Below, piece by piece: positions 10,130-19,617 of a DNA stretch of 64,000 bases. Position 1 is the stretch's first letter, and every line of letters starts with the position of its first letter. This DNA is from Bacteroidales bacterium UBA4333 (GTDB lineage Bacteria; Bacteroidota; Bacteroidia; Bacteroidales; Paludibacteraceae), in assembly GCA_002394335.1 (NCBI GenBank), contig DGTP01000006.1:49346-113345 (forward strand). Direction: 5' to 3'. The position numbers and the translations under genes are program-made. The notes under the pieces are model-generated. The model did no database searches and had not been told where the DNA came from. It saw only the letters and a program-made list of their open reading frames with translations.

Positions 10130-11043
10130 TGAATCGCAAACTCCTGATATCCTTATTGTTGCTCTGGGCGGGTACCGTATCCGCCCAGGCGCAATACCGT
10201 AGCGGGGGAGGTCTCTCCGGCGACAACTACCATTTCGGCTATGTCTCCGGTACGGTAGGCTACTCCATGTTGCATTTATCCTCCGCCGATGCCGTTTCCA
10301 AAGGCAACGTGGGCGGAGCAGTGGGACTCGGATACGAGTTCCGTAACAGCGGTTTCTGGACATCAGTCGGCGCCCAGCTCAGTTTCCACCGTTCGTCCCT
10401 TCTCATCGATGACTATACGCGCGACTACGCAGGGGCGGACACCCAGGGCAAAGATGCCGTCTTCCACTACCGCGTCTCCCAGCGCGACGAAGTACAGTGG
10501 CAGTTCGTGGATGTCCCCATCCTCTTAGGCTATTATGTACAGGGATTTTATGTCGGGGCAGGTGCCAAACTCAGTTATGCACTCAATCCCAAAACCAAAT
10601 CCTCCGGCACATACAATCTCTCGGCTACCAACACCGAGTATAATGTCACTTTCTCCGACATGCCCGACCGCGGATACAAGGACTATGACTTCGCCTACGT
10701 GAACCACAACCGACTCAATGTAGGCGTCTCCCTCATCGGCGAAGTGGGATACGACCTGCTATCATCCCTGCCTACACGCAACTCGATCTGCCATGTTCTC
10801 AAAGCAGGATTTTATATCGAGTACGGACTCAACAACTATATCGCCCGCCGTGACACCCCGCAGCCCGCCATCGAGCCCGCAGCCACCAACGCCACACAAG
10901 CTACTGTATATCCTTACCTCAACACCTTCACCGAGCGACACCGCGTAGTGCCGTTCTATGCAGGATTCAAGTTGACCTATATGATCGGCGGCAGTCGCAC
11001 GGCACGTGTAAGCTTCCACCACGGATGTATGTGCTATCAATAA
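10129..11043 (+). CDS. Outer membrane beta-barrel protein (porin-like), unnamed
   Basis: 304 residues with a cleavable signal peptide (LLLLWAGTVSAQAQ). Alternating hydrophobic/aromatic strands (FWTSVGAQLSFH, FYVGAGAKLSYAL, LNVGVSLIGEVGYDL, AGFKLTYMIGG) fit an 8- to 12-strand barrel of the outer-membrane beta-barrel/PorT-like group. An N-terminal Gly-rich YRSGGGLSGDNYHFGY stretch is also seen. It sits between a secreted protease and a T9SS cargo candidate with one-base and 8-bp junctions, so a role in surface display or assembly of these neighbours is plausible but unproven. A C-terminal tail of about 15 residues (SFHHGCMCYQ) carries an odd CMC motif past the expected last strand. Confidence 0.7.
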   Translation: MNRKLLISLLLLWAGTVSAQAQYRSGGGLSGDNYHFGYVSGTVGYSMLHLSSADAVSKGNVGGAVGLGYEFRNSGFWTSVGAQLSFHRSSLLIDDYTRDYAGADTQGKDAVFHYRVSQRDEVQWQFVDVPILLGYYVQGFYVGAGAKLSYALNPKTKSSGTYNLSATNTEYNVTFSDMPDRGYKDYDFAYVNHNRLNVGVSLIGEVGYDLLSSLPTRNSICHVLKAGFYIEYGLNNYIARRDTPQPAIEPAATNATQATVYPYLNTFTERHRVVPFYAGFKLTYMIGGSRTARVSFHHGCMCYQ

Positions 11044-11051
11044 CAAGCAAC

Positions 11052-14000
11052 ATGAGAAAAACATTCTTATATACCTTTGGCATCTTTTTAGCAATGCTCG
11101 CTTCGGCTCCGGCACGGGGCGAAGTCTATCGTGATACCACGCGCCTGGACTCCGGCGTCTGTGCATCCCAAATGCCCGCAGAATGGAGGGGAAAGAAATA
11201 CTATGCCCCCGACACCTATTACGCCGAGCAACTGGTGCGCATCGACACCACTTATATCTACGAAGATGACCTCATCACCGAACTGATCGACTCCGTTTAT
11301 CAGGTCTATCAGCTCAACCTGGTAGTCTATCCCGAGTATCTGTACAACCGTATCGTCGATGTCTGCGAGGGCGACTCCATCGTCTTCCGCGGCAGGTCGT
11401 TCACCGGACCCGGCGATTTCTATGACACCGTCCCGTCCGTCAACGGATGCGACTCGGTGGAGCATATCTTCGTCCGCTACCATATGCCCTTCGAGGGATT
11501 TGAGGAGCACTATCTGGATGCTTCGGGTAAGTTTGTCTGGGCTCGGAACAACAAGACCTACACCAAGCCCGGCACCTATGATTTCCAGACACAGACCGTC
11601 TATGGATGCGACTCGGTCTGGCATCTGCATCTGAAAGAACTGCCGTCCTATCTCTTCAAAGAACAGGCTACCTACTGCCTCTCCAAAACCGATCTGGCAT
11701 TCACCTGGCGAGGACAGACTATCACCGAGTCCGGCACCTATTATGACCGCTATTCATCCGTGGACGGCAGAGACAGTGTCTATCAGCTGGACATCATCGT
11801 CTATCCCTACTACGACTACAGCCGTACACTCACTATCTGCGACGGCGGAAGCGTTACCTTCGGCGGCAAAACCTACACCCAAGGCGGTGTTTATACCGAC
11901 AGTCTTCTATCTGTCGGCGGATGCGACTCGGTCATCACCACCATCGTCAATGTCGAGCGCAGTTTCCACCACTACGACACCGTTTATATCACCAACCAGG
12001 AGTCCCTCTCCTGGCATGGACAGACAATCACCCAGGGCGGTAATTTCTTCGACTACAACACCTCGGCCGTCAGTGGCTGCGACTCCGTGTACCAGCTCAC
12101 TGTCTATCTCTCCTACGTGTATATCTACACCAAGGATACGGCTATCTGCCAGACCGAGACACCTTATATCTGGCGCGGCAAGGAGTGTGACCAACTGGGC
12201 ACACACACCTACGAAGACCGCTACACTACCCTCACCGGGCAGGACTCGATCTACCGCCTCACACTGACGGTCTATCCCGCTTACCGCTTCGACCATGCTA
12301 TCATCCTCTGCCCGGGCGAGACACAGGAGTTCCGCGGCAAGAAGTATGTCCATCCCGGAGACTACTATGACACCCTCCGAACCATCCACGGATGCGACTC
12401 CATATGCCATATACACGTCATCCGCAAAGAGGCGTACTATAACGAAGAACATATATCCCTCAACGACGGACAGTCCTTCTACTGGCCCAAGAACGGCGAG
12501 ACCTACACCGAGGTCGGCACATACGAGATCCACGAGAAGACCGCCGAGGGTTGCGACTCGACCATGATACTCTTCATCACCCGCAACCCCAAGTATTTCT
12601 TCCCGGAGACACGCGAGGTCTGCCAACCCGACACACTCCCCTATTTCGTTTGGCGAGGAAGGGAGATCAACGAGTCCGGAGTCTATTGGGACTCTCTGCA
12701 GACCAAAGCCGGACAAGACTCCGTCTATAAACTCAACCTCACCATCCATCCGCGATATATATCCTATGAGGACAAGGATGTCTGCGAGTCGGAGAACTTC
12801 ACCTGGAGAGGACAGACCATCACCCGGACAGGCACCTACTACGACACCCTCCGCACCGTTCACGGATGCGACTCCGTGATTGTTCTTAGGGTCAATATGT
12901 ACCAGTTTGAGACCATACAATATGACACCATCTGCGATGGTGACACTATCTACTGGGAGGGACAGACCATCACCGAAGAGGGCGTCTATAAACAGCGCTA
13001 TCCACGTGCCGAAGGATGCGACTCCGTGCTCACACTCAATGTCACCATGTTCTACCCCTTCACCCGCAACTACTCCGACACTATCTGCGAGACCAAACTC
13101 CTGGCTGGCGAACCCTATCTCTGGGGACCCAACCAACGGCAACTGTGGGCACACTGGGACGATCAGACGGCACAATACGAAGACTCCATCTACTGGAACT
13201 GTGACAGTACCCGCTTCTTCCACCTCCATGTCCTGCGCGAGCGCGTACATATTGATACTCTCACCCTCTGCCAAGGCGACTCGGTGGAGATCATCCTCCA
13301 CGACGGCAAGCACCGCTGGCTCTCACAACCGGGAATGTATTATGACACCATACCACAGTTCGGCAAGACAGACACCTACGCCTGCGACAGTGTCTCTGGC
13401 AAACTGGTCATCGTCCACGCCACCAGTTGCGACACTATCACACGCCATATCCTCGACAAAACCCTGCCATTCCATTGGGCGAACTACGACATATCCCTCT
13501 CCGGATACTATGCCGACACACTCAGCAAGGCAAACACCGGGTGCGACTCCATCGTCGTCCTCCACGCCATCGTGGATACCAGCTATCTCTATGTCGATTC
13601 GGTCACCATCTGTGCACCACACTACCATGGAGACAACAACCCCCTCAACACCCCTTACCTCTGGCAGGGACACAAACAGAACGGCAAAGACCGGTACGAG
13701 ATCTACTATGCCGGCACCTACTGGGACAGTCTAAAGACCGTCAACACCAAAGTGGACAGCGTTTATTGCCTCATCGTCAAAACCCTGCCTACCTATCACG
13801 AGAAACGTATCTACGACCTCTGCGAAGGAGACTCGATACAGTTCGCCAACCGATGGATACGCGAGCCGGGCGTCTATTACGATACACTCCATACCATCAA
13901 CGGATGCGACTCGGTCATGCAACTAACCGTCAACCTCCTCCAACGGTACCGTATCGCCCTCACCCGGGACATATCCGACCGGGAGACCTACCGATGGGTA

Positions 14001-17000
14001 CTCAATGACATTAACGGTACCAGAGAACATCTCCTCTCTATTCCCGGAACCTATACCGATACCCTCCGGACAGTACGCGGATGCGACTCCGTCGTCGTCC
14101 TGACACTCAATATCCATCCTACCTACCGGTTTGAGGAGAACCAAGTCATCTGCCAATCCGAGACTCCGTTCCTATGGCACGGACACCAGTATTGGACATC
14201 GGGCGACTATCAGGACAGTCTGCGCACCACCATGGGCTACGACTCCGTCTTTACCCTCCACCTGCAGATATATGACACTTTCTATGTGGATCGCTATGTC
14301 TCCATCTGCCGGGGCGAGAGCTTCAAGTATAACGGCAAGAACTACACCCACGGTGGTCTGTATCTCGACACCCTCCGTTCCCAACACGGATGCGACTCCG
14401 TCGTCGTCCTGCATGTACAGGAACTGCCGGACTACTTCTTCTCCGATACCGTAGCGGTGGCTAACCGGCAGCCTTACACCTGGCGTGGCAGGACATTCAC
14501 CCACTCCGGTGTCTATCGCGACGAACTGCAGACCAAACTCAACGGATGCGACTCGGTCTATCAGCTGGTGCTCACTATCTATGACAAGGAGGTCCTGCGC
14601 GACACCACCATCCGCGTCTGCGAACGGGACCTGCCCGTCCGCTGGCGCAACCGATGGCTCTATGACGAAACCACTATCTACGACACCGTCTCTGTCACCG
14701 ACGTGGATACCATCTGGCGCGTCAACCTACAAGTGAGCCGCATGAGCTACAAGGAGATACGCCATGTCCTCTGCGAAGGAGAGGTCTTCCGGTTCAACGG
14801 CAAAACCATAACCTCCGACACCCTCTATCATGACACGATCTTCGAGGGCTACGGATGCGGTACCGACTACACCGTCTGGATCACCTTCCGGAAGACATAC
14901 ACCTACGACTATACCGGCAAGACTCGTGCCGACAAACCCTATGTATGGCATATAGCCGACACCACCTATACCTTCACCCAATCCGGCGTCTTCGAGCACC
15001 ATACCTTCTATCAGGGAACACAGTGCGACTCCAATATCTATCGCCTCCACCTCACCGTGGGAGAGGTTTACCACTTCGTCGATTCAGTCACGCTCTGCGA
15101 GTCGGACCTGCCCTATTTCTGGCGCAACAAACAGATCACACAAGCAGGCTTCTACCACGATTCGCTGCAGACAACCTTGGGCTACGACTCCATCTACACC
15201 CTCAAGGTCTTGGAGATAACACCGGCCTACTATGAGGAGAAATTCATCAACCTCTGCGCGGAAGCCGGTTCGTATTACTACCGGGGCAAACTCTACGACA
15301 AAAAAGGTGTCTATTATGACACCATCCCGTCAATCCACGGATGCGACTCCATCTTCCGTATCGTGGTACGGGTGATGCCTACCTACGAGATCTATGACAC
15401 CGTACATATATCCGACCGGGAGACCTATACCTTCGACGGCAGAACACTCTATACCGGAGGAGGATACGTTTCCTACGGCAAGACCATCTACGGATGCGAC
15501 TCCATCGTGCATCTCCAACTCTACGTACACCCCTCCTATCTGTTCGACGAACAGGAGGAGATCTGTAACAAAGACACCCTCTACTGGCACGGCAAGAAAC
15601 TCTTCAAGGAAGGCGTTTACTACGACTCGCTCCTCACCCGACAGGGATACGACTCCATCTACCGGATGCATCTCACCGTGCATCCCACCTATTTCTTCCA
15701 GGAGACGATGACTATCTGCCCCAACCGCACCACCTATATCCATGGTATCAATATCTCCAAATCCGGTATCTACTACGACACCCTGTACACCATCCATGGA
15801 TGCGACTCGGTCTATCGCATCACCGTCAACAAGGCGCGTACCATCCAGCAGATTTCATACGACACCATCTGCCAGGGAGAAAGCCGGTCCTTCTATGGCG
15901 TCGAATACTCCCGTACCGGCACCTACAGGCATGAGGTCGGATGCGACACGCTGATCATCCTGCACCTCTTCGTCAGAACGCCTACTATCACGGAGAAACG
16001 CGTCGTCGTATCAGACGAAGAACTGCCCTACCGCTATAACGGACGCGAGTATTGGGAGACCAATCTCTATGTCGATTCCTTCACCAACCGCTATGGCTGC
16101 GACTCCATCGCCAAACTCAATTTCATCGTCTCAGAACACTGCTCGCCATGGCACCGTATTCCGCTCTGTACAGGATCGGAGATCAAGATCGACTCGATGA
16201 CCATCACACGCTCCGGCACCTACTCCTTCGTGCGACGTTCCCTCGTGAGCGGAAAAATGGACAGCCTATACCGCGTGGAGGTATATGACGTGCCATCCTA
16301 TGACATGCCTGCCGACGTGCGGCATATATGCGAAGGCGATACCGTCTTCTATGAAGGACAGGCGTTCACACGCGCCGGCACCTACGACTTCCGCCATGAG
16401 TCAATCTACGGATGCGATAGTATCCGCCATCTGGAGGTGATACTACACCCCGTTTACCGGTTCTATACCGAAGCTACTATCACCGACTACCAGTCCTATC
16501 GCTGGGAAGGAAAAGAGTATAACACCCAAGGATCGTATGACCTCACCTACCCCTCCGTCTATAGCTGCGACAGTACCCTGACACTCAATCTGACCGTCAT
16601 ACCTACACAGCGTATCCATACCGAGGACACGGTCTGCTTTGGCGAGAAATATATCTGGCGCGGAAAAGAGATCACCGAAGAGGGATACTACCACGATACA
16701 CTCTGTATCCTCGGCACACACACCTCGGCTATCTATTCGCTCCATCTGGTTATACAGACACCTACGCATATCCTCTCCGCCGAAGTGCCCGAACTGTGCG
16801 CCGATGCCGAATACATGGAGGTGGCGTTCACCTACTCCGGTGCCAAACCATCCACCTACTCCATCCTCTTCGGACAACTGGCAAAAGACCAGGGATTCAA
16901 GGATGTTCGGAACAAACCCTTTGACGCCGACTTCGTAGCACGGGCACCGATGCCGGAACGTAGAGAACTGCTCTACCTCGACCACCTCGACTATGTCCGT

Positions 17001-17579
17001 CCGGACTATTACGGAGCACGACTTGTCTTCGACAACGGCACCTGCCCGCAGGCTGTCTCCGACTCGCTCACCTTCCTCGTACGCTATCCGTCATGGATCA
17101 TCGAGCAGAACTGGGACGACGTGGTCGCTCCACTCAAACCCGAACTGAACGGACATTACACCTTCTCGCAATACGACTGGTATGTCAATGGCACCCGGCA
17201 GCCCAATGACGGATCGGGGTACCTCCATAACGACCAACTGCAGCCCGGAGACGAAGTCGTACTCATGGCTACACGACGCGGAGAAAGCTATGCCATACCA
17301 TCATGCCCGCTGGTCATCCGACAGGCACCGGTACCGGTTTATACCAACCCCGTACTGGTTTACCCGACCTCCGCACCAAAGCATGCTCCGGTGCTCACTA
17401 TCGAAGCGCCGCAACAAGGACAATATAGCATCTACTCCACCGACGGACTGCTCATTCTGTCCGGCCACTTCGAAGAAGGGATAAACCAAATCACCTTGCC
17501 CGCAGCCTCCGGTATCTATCTTATCCGGACAACCACACTGCAAGGTGATGCCAAAACACACAAAGTGATGATCTACTAA
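11052..17579 (+). CDS. Giant secreted protein with ~34 'GCDSV' repeats and a T9SS type A sorting domain
   Basis: 2175 residues from the ATG at 11052, which gives a clean signal peptide (MRKTFLYTFGIFLAMLASAPARG); the in-frame ATG at 11025 lies inside the previous gene. Nearly the whole length is about 34 degenerate repeats of 55-70 residues. Each has a C-x-GDS/W-RG segment, a T..GxYYDTL turn and a GCDSV-x-x-L-x-V strand. About two thirds keep the Cys in CDS; others have GYDS, GQDS or KMDS. Paired cysteines in each unit suggest disulfide-stapled beta domains. The last ~80 residues (SIYSTDGLLILSGHF, GIYLIRTTT, HKVMIY) match the T9SS type A sorting domain. It is probably a surface fibre or adhesin. 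It ends 4 bp inside the convergent DUF486 gene. Confidence 0.85.
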   Translation: MRKTFLYTFGIFLAMLASAPARGEVYRDTTRLDSGVCASQMPAEWRGKKYYAPDTYYAEQLVRIDTTYIYEDDLITELIDSVYQVYQLNLVVYPEYLYNRIVDVCEGDSIVFRGRSFTGPGDFYDTVPSVNGCDSVEHIFVRYHMPFEGFEEHYLDASGKFVWARNNKTYTKPGTYDFQTQTVYGCDSVWHLHLKELPSYLFKEQATYCLSKTDLAFTWRGQTITESGTYYDRYSSVDGRDSVYQLDIIVYPYYDYSRTLTICDGGSVTFGGKTYTQGGVYTDSLLSVGGCDSVITTIVNVERSFHHYDTVYITNQESLSWHGQTITQGGNFFDYNTSAVSGCDSVYQLTVYLSYVYIYTKDTAICQTETPYIWRGKECDQLGTHTYEDRYTTLTGQDSIYRLTLTVYPAYRFDHAIILCPGETQEFRGKKYVHPGDYYDTLRTIHGCDSICHIHVIRKEAYYNEEHISLNDGQSFYWPKNGETYTEVGTYEIHEKTAEGCDSTMILFITRNPKYFFPETREVCQPDTLPYFVWRGREINESGVYWDSLQTKAGQDSVYKLNLTIHPRYISYEDKDVCESENFTWRGQTITRTGTYYDTLRTVHGCDSVIVLRVNMYQFETIQYDTICDGDTIYWEGQTITEEGVYKQRYPRAEGCDSVLTLNVTMFYPFTRNYSDTICETKLLAGEPYLWGPNQRQLWAHWDDQTAQYEDSIYWNCDSTRFFHLHVLRERVHIDTLTLCQGDSVEIILHDGKHRWLSQPGMYYDTIPQFGKTDTYACDSVSGKLVIVHATSCDTITRHILDKTLPFHWANYDISLSGYYADTLSKANTGCDSIVVLHAIVDTSYLYVDSVTICAPHYHGDNNPLNTPYLWQGHKQNGKDRYEIYYAGTYWDSLKTVNTKVDSVYCLIVKTLPTYHEKRIYDLCEGDSIQFANRWIREPGVYYDTLHTINGCDSVMQLTVNLLQRYRIALTRDISDRETYRWVLNDINGTREHLLSIPGTYTDTLRTVRGCDSVVVLTLNIHPTYRFEENQVICQSETPFLWHGHQYWTSGDYQDSLRTTMGYDSVFTLHLQIYDTFYVDRYVSICRGESFKYNGKNYTHGGLYLDTLRSQHGCDSVVVLHVQELPDYFFSDTVAVANRQPYTWRGRTFTHSGVYRDELQTKLNGCDSVYQLVLTIYDKEVLRDTTIRVCERDLPVRWRNRWLYDETTIYDTVSVTDVDTIWRVNLQVSRMSYKEIRHVLCEGEVFRFNGKTITSDTLYHDTIFEGYGCGTDYTVWITFRKTYTYDYTGKTRADKPYVWHIADTTYTFTQSGVFEHHTFYQGTQCDSNIYRLHLTVGEVYHFVDSVTLCESDLPYFWRNKQITQAGFYHDSLQTTLGYDSIYTLKVLEITPAYYEEKFINLCAEAGSYYYRGKLYDKKGVYYDTIPSIHGCDSIFRIVVRVMPTYEIYDTVHISDRETYTFDGRTLYTGGGYVSYGKTIYGCDSIVHLQLYVHPSYLFDEQEEICNKDTLYWHGKKLFKEGVYYDSLLTRQGYDSIYRMHLTVHPTYFFQETMTICPNRTTYIHGINISKSGIYYDTLYTIHGCDSVYRITVNKARTIQQISYDTICQGESRSFYGVEYSRTGTYRHEVGCDTLIILHLFVRTPTITEKRVVVSDEELPYRYNGREYWETNLYVDSFTNRYGCDSIAKLNFIVSEHCSPWHRIPLCTGSEIKIDSMTITRSGTYSFVRRSLVSGKMDSLYRVEVYDVPSYDMPADVRHICEGDTVFYEGQAFTRAGTYDFRHESIYGCDSIRHLEVILHPVYRFYTEATITDYQSYRWEGKEYNTQGSYDLTYPSVYSCDSTLTLNLTVIPTQRIHTEDTVCFGEKYIWRGKEITEEGYYHDTLCILGTHTSAIYSLHLVIQTPTHILSAEVPELCADAEYMEVAFTYSGAKPSTYSILFGQLAKDQGFKDVRNKPFDADFVARAPMPERRELLYLDHLDYVRPDYYGARLVFDNGTCPQAVSDSLTFLVRYPSWIIEQNWDDVVAPLKPELNGHYTFSQYDWYVNGTRQPNDGSGYLHNDQLQPGDEVVLMATRRGESYAIPSCPLVIRQAPVPVYTNPVLVYPTSAPKHAPVLTIEAPQQGQYSIYSTDGLLILSGHFEEGINQITLPAASGIYLIRTTTLQGDAKTHKVMIY

Positions 17580-17947
17580 TCGGCAAATCCGAATACGAAA
17601 TACACCGCCAGTACTAACAGAAGACCGGCTACGATGTGATTCCAGCGGATCTGCATATGAAATGCGAATGCTGAAAAGATTACAAACACAACGAGGGTGA
17701 TCACCTCCTGTATCACTTTCAGTTGCATCAGATTGAATACGCCTCCATTGCCTATATAACCCAACCGGTTAGCGGGCACTTGGAGGCAGTATTCGAAAAA
17801 GGCGATTCCCCAACTGAAGGCGATAACCGCTATCAGCGGCAACGACTTGAACCATGAGAACTCGGCCAGTTTCAGATGCCCGTACCAGGCAAAGGTCATA
17901 AAGATGTTCGATGCTACAAGGAGCATAATAGTATATATCCCGTTCAT
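17576..17947 (-). CDS. DMT-family (DUF486) small membrane protein
   Basis: 123 residues with four predicted transmembrane helices (YTIMLLVASNIFMTFAW, LPLIAVIAFSWGIAFFEY, VITLVVFVIFSAFAF, HIVAGLLLVLAVYFVF). The central PANRLGYIGNGGVFNLMQLKVIQE stretch is the hallmark of the DUF486 family, which belongs to the drug/metabolite transporter superfamily. No substrate is known for the family. It lies 4 bp downstream of the ttcA-like gene and is probably co-transcribed with it. Its 3' end overlaps the giant repeat gene by 4 bp in convergent orientation. Confidence 0.85.
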   Translation of the reverse strand: MNGIYTIMLLVASNIFMTFAWYGHLKLAEFSWFKSLPLIAVIAFSWGIAFFEYCLQVPANRLGYIGNGGVFNLMQLKVIQEVITLVVFVIFSAFAFHMQIRWNHIVAGLLLVLAVYFVFGFAD

Positions 17948-17951
17948 ATTC

Positions 17952-18701
17952 CTAAATTAAATATTGTTTTTTTACATTCCCCATCGCGGCGTATATTGTC
18001 TCGCGCGCTTCGGGGTTGAGTTCTTGCAGCTGCCTCAGCAGCCCTTTGACTTTGGCGCGAGAGGACACGTGTTCGAAGGGGCACAACTTAGGCTGTTTCT
18101 GATAGCCGCGCATCTCGGCATAACGGCGGATGTCCTCTTCGGCGATCAGGCACAACGGACGGATCATCGTCAGCGGCATCTTGTCCATCTTAAGCATTGG
18201 AGGGATCGTGGCTACCGCCCCTTGGAAGAGTATGTTCATCAGAAAAGTCTCCACCAGATCGTCCTGATGGTGTCCCAAGGCAATCTTGTTGCACCCGATC
18301 TCTTGCGCCAGATCGAAGATCGCCTTGCGACGGTACCATGAGCACAGGAAACAGGGATCCTTGATCTGCCGCTTATCCGGCATGTCGGTAATCTCGGTGT
18401 CGATGATATACAGCGGCACGTTATAGCTGCGGGCGAAATCCTGAAGATAAGAGGTGTCGGACTGATAGTCACGCTCTTTGACGCGCACATGAACGGCGGA
18501 CACCTTGAAACTCGGCTTATGCACGCGCGCACGCGTTCCTAATAACTCCAATAGGGCCAGACTGTCCTTACCACCGCTCAGTCCTATCAGTATATGATCA
18601 CCGTCCGCTATCAGCTGGTAGCCGGCACAAGCCTTGTGAAACCGCTTGGTGATACGGCTCTGCAGTTGTCGTAATACTCTCTGTTCTTGCGTCAGTTCCA
18701 T
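17952..18701 (-). CDS. ttcA: TtcA-like tRNA 2-thiolation ATPase (PP-loop family)
   Basis: 249 residues. The PP-loop SGGKDS is at about 42-47, a CFLCSW pair (CxxC) at about residue 117, and GHHQDD about 30 residues later. TtcA activates C32 of tRNA with ATP and inserts sulfur using a [4Fe-4S] cluster held by such cysteines; a third conserved Cys could be KLCPFEH. The length is normal for Bacteroidota members. The gene adjoins the tRNA cluster, but in the opposite functional sense, and is followed by the DUF486 gene. The subfamily (TtcA versus Ncs6/TtuA-like) is inferred from length and the CxxC spacing. Confidence 0.85.
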   Translation of the reverse strand: MELTQEQRVLRQLQSRITKRFHKACAGYQLIADGDHILIGLSGGKDSLALLELLGTRARVHKPSFKVSAVHVRVKERDYQSDTSYLQDFARSYNVPLYIIDTEITDMPDKRQIKDPCFLCSWYRRKAIFDLAQEIGCNKIALGHHQDDLVETFLMNILFQGAVATIPPMLKMDKMPLTMIRPLCLIAEEDIRRYAEMRGYQKQPKLCPFEHVSSRAKVKGLLRQLQELNPEARETIYAAMGNVKKQYLI

Positions 18702-18714
18702 AAAAAAATCCGTT

Positions 18715-18776
18715 AAATCTGCTCAATCTGTGGACAAAAATACCACCCAAAAATCTGCTCAATCTGTGGACAAAAA
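18715..18776. repeat. Two 26-bp direct repeats upstream of ttcA
   Basis: A unit beginning AAATCTGCTCAATCTG and ending GGACAAAAA occurs at 18715-18740 and again at 18751-18776, 36 bp apart. The pair fills the space between the ttcA start and the tRNA-Leu terminator. Confidence 0.8.
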
Positions 18777-18792
18777 ACAAGTAACTATAGAT

Positions 18793-18816
18793 AAAAAAAA
18801 AGAGCCTTACGGCTCT
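18793..18816 (-). terminator. Rho-independent terminator of the minus-strand tRNA operon
   Basis: On the minus strand AGAGCC-GTAA-GGCTCT is followed directly by eight or more T residues, starting 2 nt after tRNA-Leu(GAG). Confidence 0.9.
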
Positions 18817-18817
18817 G

Positions 18818-18901
18818 TGCGCAGGATGAGACTCGAACTCACACGATCTTGCGACCACTACCCCCTCAAAGTAGCGTGTATACCAATTTCACCACCTGCG
18901 C
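18818..18901 (-). tRNA. tRNA-Leu (anticodon GAG)
   Basis: The acceptor arms GCGCAGG/CCTGCGC pair, the T-loop reads TTCGAGTC, and the anticodon stem CTACT/GGTAG encloses a 7-nt loop with GAG at 34-36. A long variable arm gives a class II tRNA of 84 nt. CCA is not encoded. Confidence 0.93.
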
Positions 18902-18906
18902 TTATG

Positions 18907-18988
18907 TGCCCAGAACAGGACTCGAACCTGCACACCTCGCGGCATGCGCACCTGAAACGCACGCGTCTACCAATTCCGCCATCTGGGC
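18907..18988 (-). tRNA. tRNA-Leu (anticodon CAG)
   Basis: Acceptor GCCCAGA/TCTGGGC, anticodon stem TGCGT/GCGCA with CAG in the loop, a long variable arm and T-loop TTCGAGTC. It lies 5 nt upstream of tRNA-Leu(GAG) in the same transcript. CCA is not encoded. Confidence 0.93.
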
Positions 18989-19010
18989 AACTCCCCCGGT
19001 ATAAGGGGTA

Positions 19011-19037
19011 GAAAAGAAAAGCAGGAATAATCCTGCT
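19011..19037 (-). terminator. Possible internal terminator after tRNA-Gly
   Basis: On minus, AGCAGGA-N4-TCCTGCT is followed by TTTTCTTTTC. It lies between tRNA-Gly and the two tRNA-Leu genes, so it may attenuate transcription of the leucine tRNAs or act as a processing hairpin. Confidence 0.65.
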
Positions 19038-19048
19038 TGACTCTCTGC

Positions 19049-19124
<76 letters not shown>

Positions 19125-19166
19125 ATATGTGTAAGACCACTTGCTCCCCTTAACCGAAAGCGAGTG

Positions 19167-19198
19167 CAAAGGTACTGCTTTTTTTTGATATACGCAAA
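19167..19198 (-). promoter_or_regulatory. Promoter of the minus-strand tRNA operon
   Basis: On minus, TTTG (19195-19198), 20 bp, TACCTTTG (19167-19174), about 40 bp before tRNA-Gly. Confidence 0.8.
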
Positions 19199-19274
19199 TA
19201 TTTTCGAAAAAAAATGCAAAAAAAGTGCATTTTACAAGATATTTTACTTTTTTTCGCAAAAAAATACAAAAAAA

Positions 19275-19306
19275 TTTGCGTATATCGGATTTTTGTAGTA
19301 CCTTTG
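19275..19306 (+). promoter_or_regulatory. Promoter of tRNA-Glu/tRNA-Ser
   Basis: TTTG (19275-19278), 20 bp, TACCTTTG (19299-19306). It is divergent from the minus-strand tRNA promoter, with an A/T-rich 76-bp stretch between the two -33 boxes. Confidence 0.8.
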
Positions 19307-19332
19307 CAGTCGCTTTTGAAACAAAACGCCTT

Positions 19333-19408
19333 GGTGCTATCGTCTAGTGGCCTAGGACAACGGCCTCTCACGCCGTAAACCCCGGTTCGAGTCCGGGTAG
19401 CACTACCA
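19333..19408 (+). tRNA. tRNA-Glu (anticodon CTC)
   Basis: Acceptor GGTGCTA/TAGCACT (first pair G-U), anticodon stem ACGGC/GCCGT around CTCTCAC with CTC at 34-36, T-loop TTCGAGTC, and CCA encoded. 76 nt. Confidence 0.92.
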
Positions 19409-19410
19409 AG

Positions 19411-19439
19411 AAAAAGTCTCGATTCGTCGGGACTTTTTT
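19411..19439 (+). terminator. Terminator after tRNA-Glu
   Basis: AGTCTCGA/TCGGGACT stem with a TTCG tetraloop followed by TTTTTT, 3 nt past the tRNA. Confidence 0.85.
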
Positions 19440-19458
19440 AGAAACAAACCAAGGTCAA

Positions 19459-19547
19459 GGAGAGTTGTCTGAGTGGTCGAAAGAGCCGCACTCGAAATGC
19501 GGTATACGCATTACGTCGTATCGGGGGTTCGAATCCCTCACTCTCCG
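19459..19547 (+). tRNA. tRNA-Ser (anticodon CGA)
   Basis: Acceptor GGAGAGT/ACTCTCC, anticodon stem CCGCA/TGCGG around CTCGAAA, a long variable arm, T-loop TTCGAATC and G discriminator. 89 nt. CCA is not encoded. Confidence 0.93.
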
Positions 19548-19587
19548 CAAGCGGAAAGCTCGGGAAACCGAGCAAAATGCAAAAAGG

Positions 19588-19617
19588 AAATGGAAGTTTT
19601 TGGCTTCCATTTTTTTT
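19588..19617 (+). terminator. Terminator after tRNA-Ser(CGA)
   Basis: AATGGAAG and CTTCCATT pair around a short T-rich loop and are followed by eight T residues. Confidence 0.88.

Noticed and set aside
11907..13313. 468-codon open frame antisense to the giant repeat gene
   Set aside because: It is explained by the repeated codons of the sense frame (GACTCG giving CGAGTC), not by selection on the antisense.
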